Assembly: GCA_001775355.1 (NCBI GenBank)
Contig: MEWM01000142.1
Span: forward strand, 2,952-8,684
Origin: a candidate division Zixibacteria bacterium RBG_16_43_9
Lineage (GTDB): Bacteria > Zixibacteria > MSB-5A5 > RBG-16-43-9
Reading direction: 5' to 3'
DNA length: 5,733 nucleotides
The notes below the pieces were generated by a model. That model was not told where the DNA came from. It did not search any database and saw nothing but the letters and a program-made list of their open reading frames with translations. The translations under genes were made by a program, and so were the position numbers. Below, in pieces: positions 4,272 through 5,733 of this stretch; the stretch's first letter is position 1; each line of letters opens with the position of its first letter.

Positions 4272-5733
4272 TTATTTATGAAAATAAGAGTAAACCTTTT
4301 CCGCAACATTTTTCGTAACTTTCTCCGTATTTGAAAGCTCTTCCAGGGTTGCTTGTTTAATAGCTTCAACTGAGCCGAATTTTGAAAGGAGCGCTTTTTT
4401 TCTTGTTCTGCCAATCCCCTCGACTTCATCCAGCTCAGATTTTGTGACCTTTTTTTCCCTTAAGTCCCGGTGATAAGTGATGGCAAACCTGTGCGCCTCA
4501 TCCCTGATCCTTTGTAAGAGTCTCAAAGAAGAGGAGCTTCTGGGAATCATCAGAGAAGACTCCTTACCTGGCAGAAATACCTCATCTAACCTTTTTGCCA
4601 GTCCAATTACATTTGTCTCTTTAATCCCCATCTCATTCAAAACTTTAAGGGCTGAGGAGAGTTGTCCTTTTCCTCCATCGATTAAGACCAAATCCGGCAA
4701 CTTTTTCTTCTCCTCAAGCAGACGGAAAAAATATCTTTTGACCACCTCTTCCATCATAGCAAAATCATCCTGCCCTTCCACTGTCTTTATTTTAAACTTG
4801 CGATATTCGGACTTTTTAGGTCTGGCATCTTCAAAGAAAACCAGAGAACCGACTGCGTCCGCAGCCCCTAAATTGGAGATGTCAAAAGCCACGATCTGCC
4901 TGGGAAAGCTGGACAAATACAGGTCCTTTTTCAAAGCGATAACCGATGGTGGAACCGTCTTCTTTATTTTTTTCTTCTGGATCAGAAGCTCCATCAAAAG
5001 AAGCTGGGCGTTCTGAGTTGCCAGGTTCAGCAGACCTGCCTTCTCCCCTTTTTGCGGTATGATTAGCTCGACTTTCTTTTCGCTTTTTTCATTCAGCCAT
5101 TTCTGAATGATATCTTTGTCCTCGACATCTAAAGGTAAGATGACTTGCTGGGGGATTATGGCGGCATTCATATAATATTGTTTCAAAAAAGAATTCATAA
5201 CCTCAGAATCCGAAACATCCTTATCCGCCTTCAAATAGAAATGCTGCCTGCCGATCAAAACCCCGTCTCTCACCTGTAGAGTTGCCATGCAGACGTCTGA
5301 GCCATCCCGCGCAAAGGCGATGATATCCCTATCAATTATCTCTCTTTCCACCACCTTTTGCCTCTGCATCATACTCTCCACTGCTTTGAGCTGGTCTCTC
5401 ACTCTGGCAGCTTCCTCAAAGTTTTCTTCTTCTGCCAATCTACTCATCCTTCGTTTCAGCTCTTCGATCAGAACTTTATTCTTCCCAGCCAAAAATAAAA
5501 GCACCGTGTTTATCATCTCCCGGTATTCCTTTTCCGAAATCAGACCTTCACAGGGTCCCTGACATCTCTTGATGTGAAAATCCAGACACACTCTTATTTT
5601 TCTCTTAGAAGGGAACACATGATTGCAGCTCCTTACCGGGAAAAGCTTCCGGAGAAGCCTTAAAGATTGCCGCATCCCTTTGGCATTGGTATAAGGACCA
5701 AAATACTTTGCCTTATCTTTTTCAGATCTTCTC
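4272..5733 (-). CDS. uvrC: UvrABC system protein C (N-terminus cut by window edge)
   Basis: The C-terminal 486 residues of UvrC, the nuclease that cuts both sides of a DNA lesion after UvrA/UvrB loading. The frame stays open to base 5733, so the start and the GIY-YIG domain (3' incision) lie beyond the window; roughly 120 residues are missing against the usual total of about 610. From the edge: KYFGPYTNAKGMRQSL (9-24); four cysteines C36, C49, C57, C61, matching the spacing reported to bind a [4Fe-4S] cluster in E. coli UvrC; the UvrB-binding UVR motif with EENFEEAARVRDQ (about 102-114); the RNase H-like 5'-incision domain with D284 (DISN), an acidic DDF (322-323), D352 (LIDGGKGQL) and H414 (RDEAHRF); and a helix-hairpin-helix pair at about 434-486 (EVEGIGRTRKKALLSKFGS). 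Nothing appears damaged. The methyltransferase gene follows on the same strand. Confidence 0.98.
   Translation of the reverse strand, partial: RRSEKDKAKYFGPYTNAKGMRQSLRLLRKLFPVRSCNHVFPSKRKIRVCLDFHIKRCQGPCEGLISEKEYREMINTVLLFLAGKNKVLIEELKRRMSRLAEEENFEEAARVRDQLKAVESMMQRQKVVEREIIDRDIIAFARDGSDVCMATLQVRDGVLIGRQHFYLKADKDVSDSEVMNSFLKQYYMNAAIIPQQVILPLDVEDKDIIQKWLNEKSEKKVELIIPQKGEKAGLLNLATQNAQLLLMELLIQKKKIKKTVPPSVIALKKDLYLSSFPRQIVAFDISNLGAADAVGSLVFFEDARPKKSEYRKFKIKTVEGQDDFAMMEEVVKRYFFRLLEEKKKLPDLVLIDGGKGQLSSALKVLNEMGIKETNVIGLAKRLDEVFLPGKESSLMIPRSSSSLRLLQRIRDEAHRFAITYHRDLREKKVTKSELDEVEGIGRTRKKALLSKFGSVEAIKQATLEELSNTEKVTKNVAEKVYSYFHK

Noticed and set aside
4477..5016. Open frame of 179 codons on the + strand inside uvrC (also 5287-5562)
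   Set aside because: These are antisense to a clearly conserved uvrC with no ribosome site or family resemblance; they are shadow frames.

Overview
The window looks like a bacterial chromosome segment of moderate GC, probably from an uncultivated lineage. The best clue is the secreted protein at the left edge. It ends in a type I dockerin whose two calcium loops are followed by YLISYLFKGG and YLINYLYRGG. That style is, from memory, common in Zixibacteria and related groups of the FCB superphylum. The placement is inference only; no rRNA or other marker is present.

Layout. On the + strand there is one gene, cut by the left edge: a cell-surface or secreted protein (1-777) with a BACON/Ig-like end, a cohesin-like beta-sandwich and a dockerin, closed by a strong terminator. 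Everything else is on the - strand. Read in the direction of transcription (right to left) these are uvrC (cut by the right edge), a methylguanine-DNA methyltransferase, a cold-shock gene (csp2), a tRNA-Pro / tRNA-Arg / tRNA-His cluster, a GNAT acetyltransferase and a second cold-shock gene (csp1). uvrC and the methyltransferase form a DNA-repair pair: nucleotide excision plus direct alkyl reversal.

The two cold-shock genes are complete duplicated transcription units. Each has a TTGACA-type promoter, a leader of about 140 nt, a leader hairpin running into a T-rich stretch, the same near-perfect Shine-Dalgarno followed by a TTG start, a similar 3' UTR and a terminator. The leader hairpin resembles an intrinsic terminator placed before the gene, so a cold-shock attenuation circuit is possible.

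The spacers are not plain. They hold at least six hairpins of a REP-like type, most with a GTAG at the foot. They also hold four tracts of reiterated 7- or 8-bp words, two of which fold into hairpins between tRNA genes. In addition there is a 21-base copy of the tRNA-His 3' end, 1.4 kb downstream of the real gene and in the same orientation, which may mark the far edge of a decayed integrated element. No CRISPR array, transposase or integrase gene is visible.
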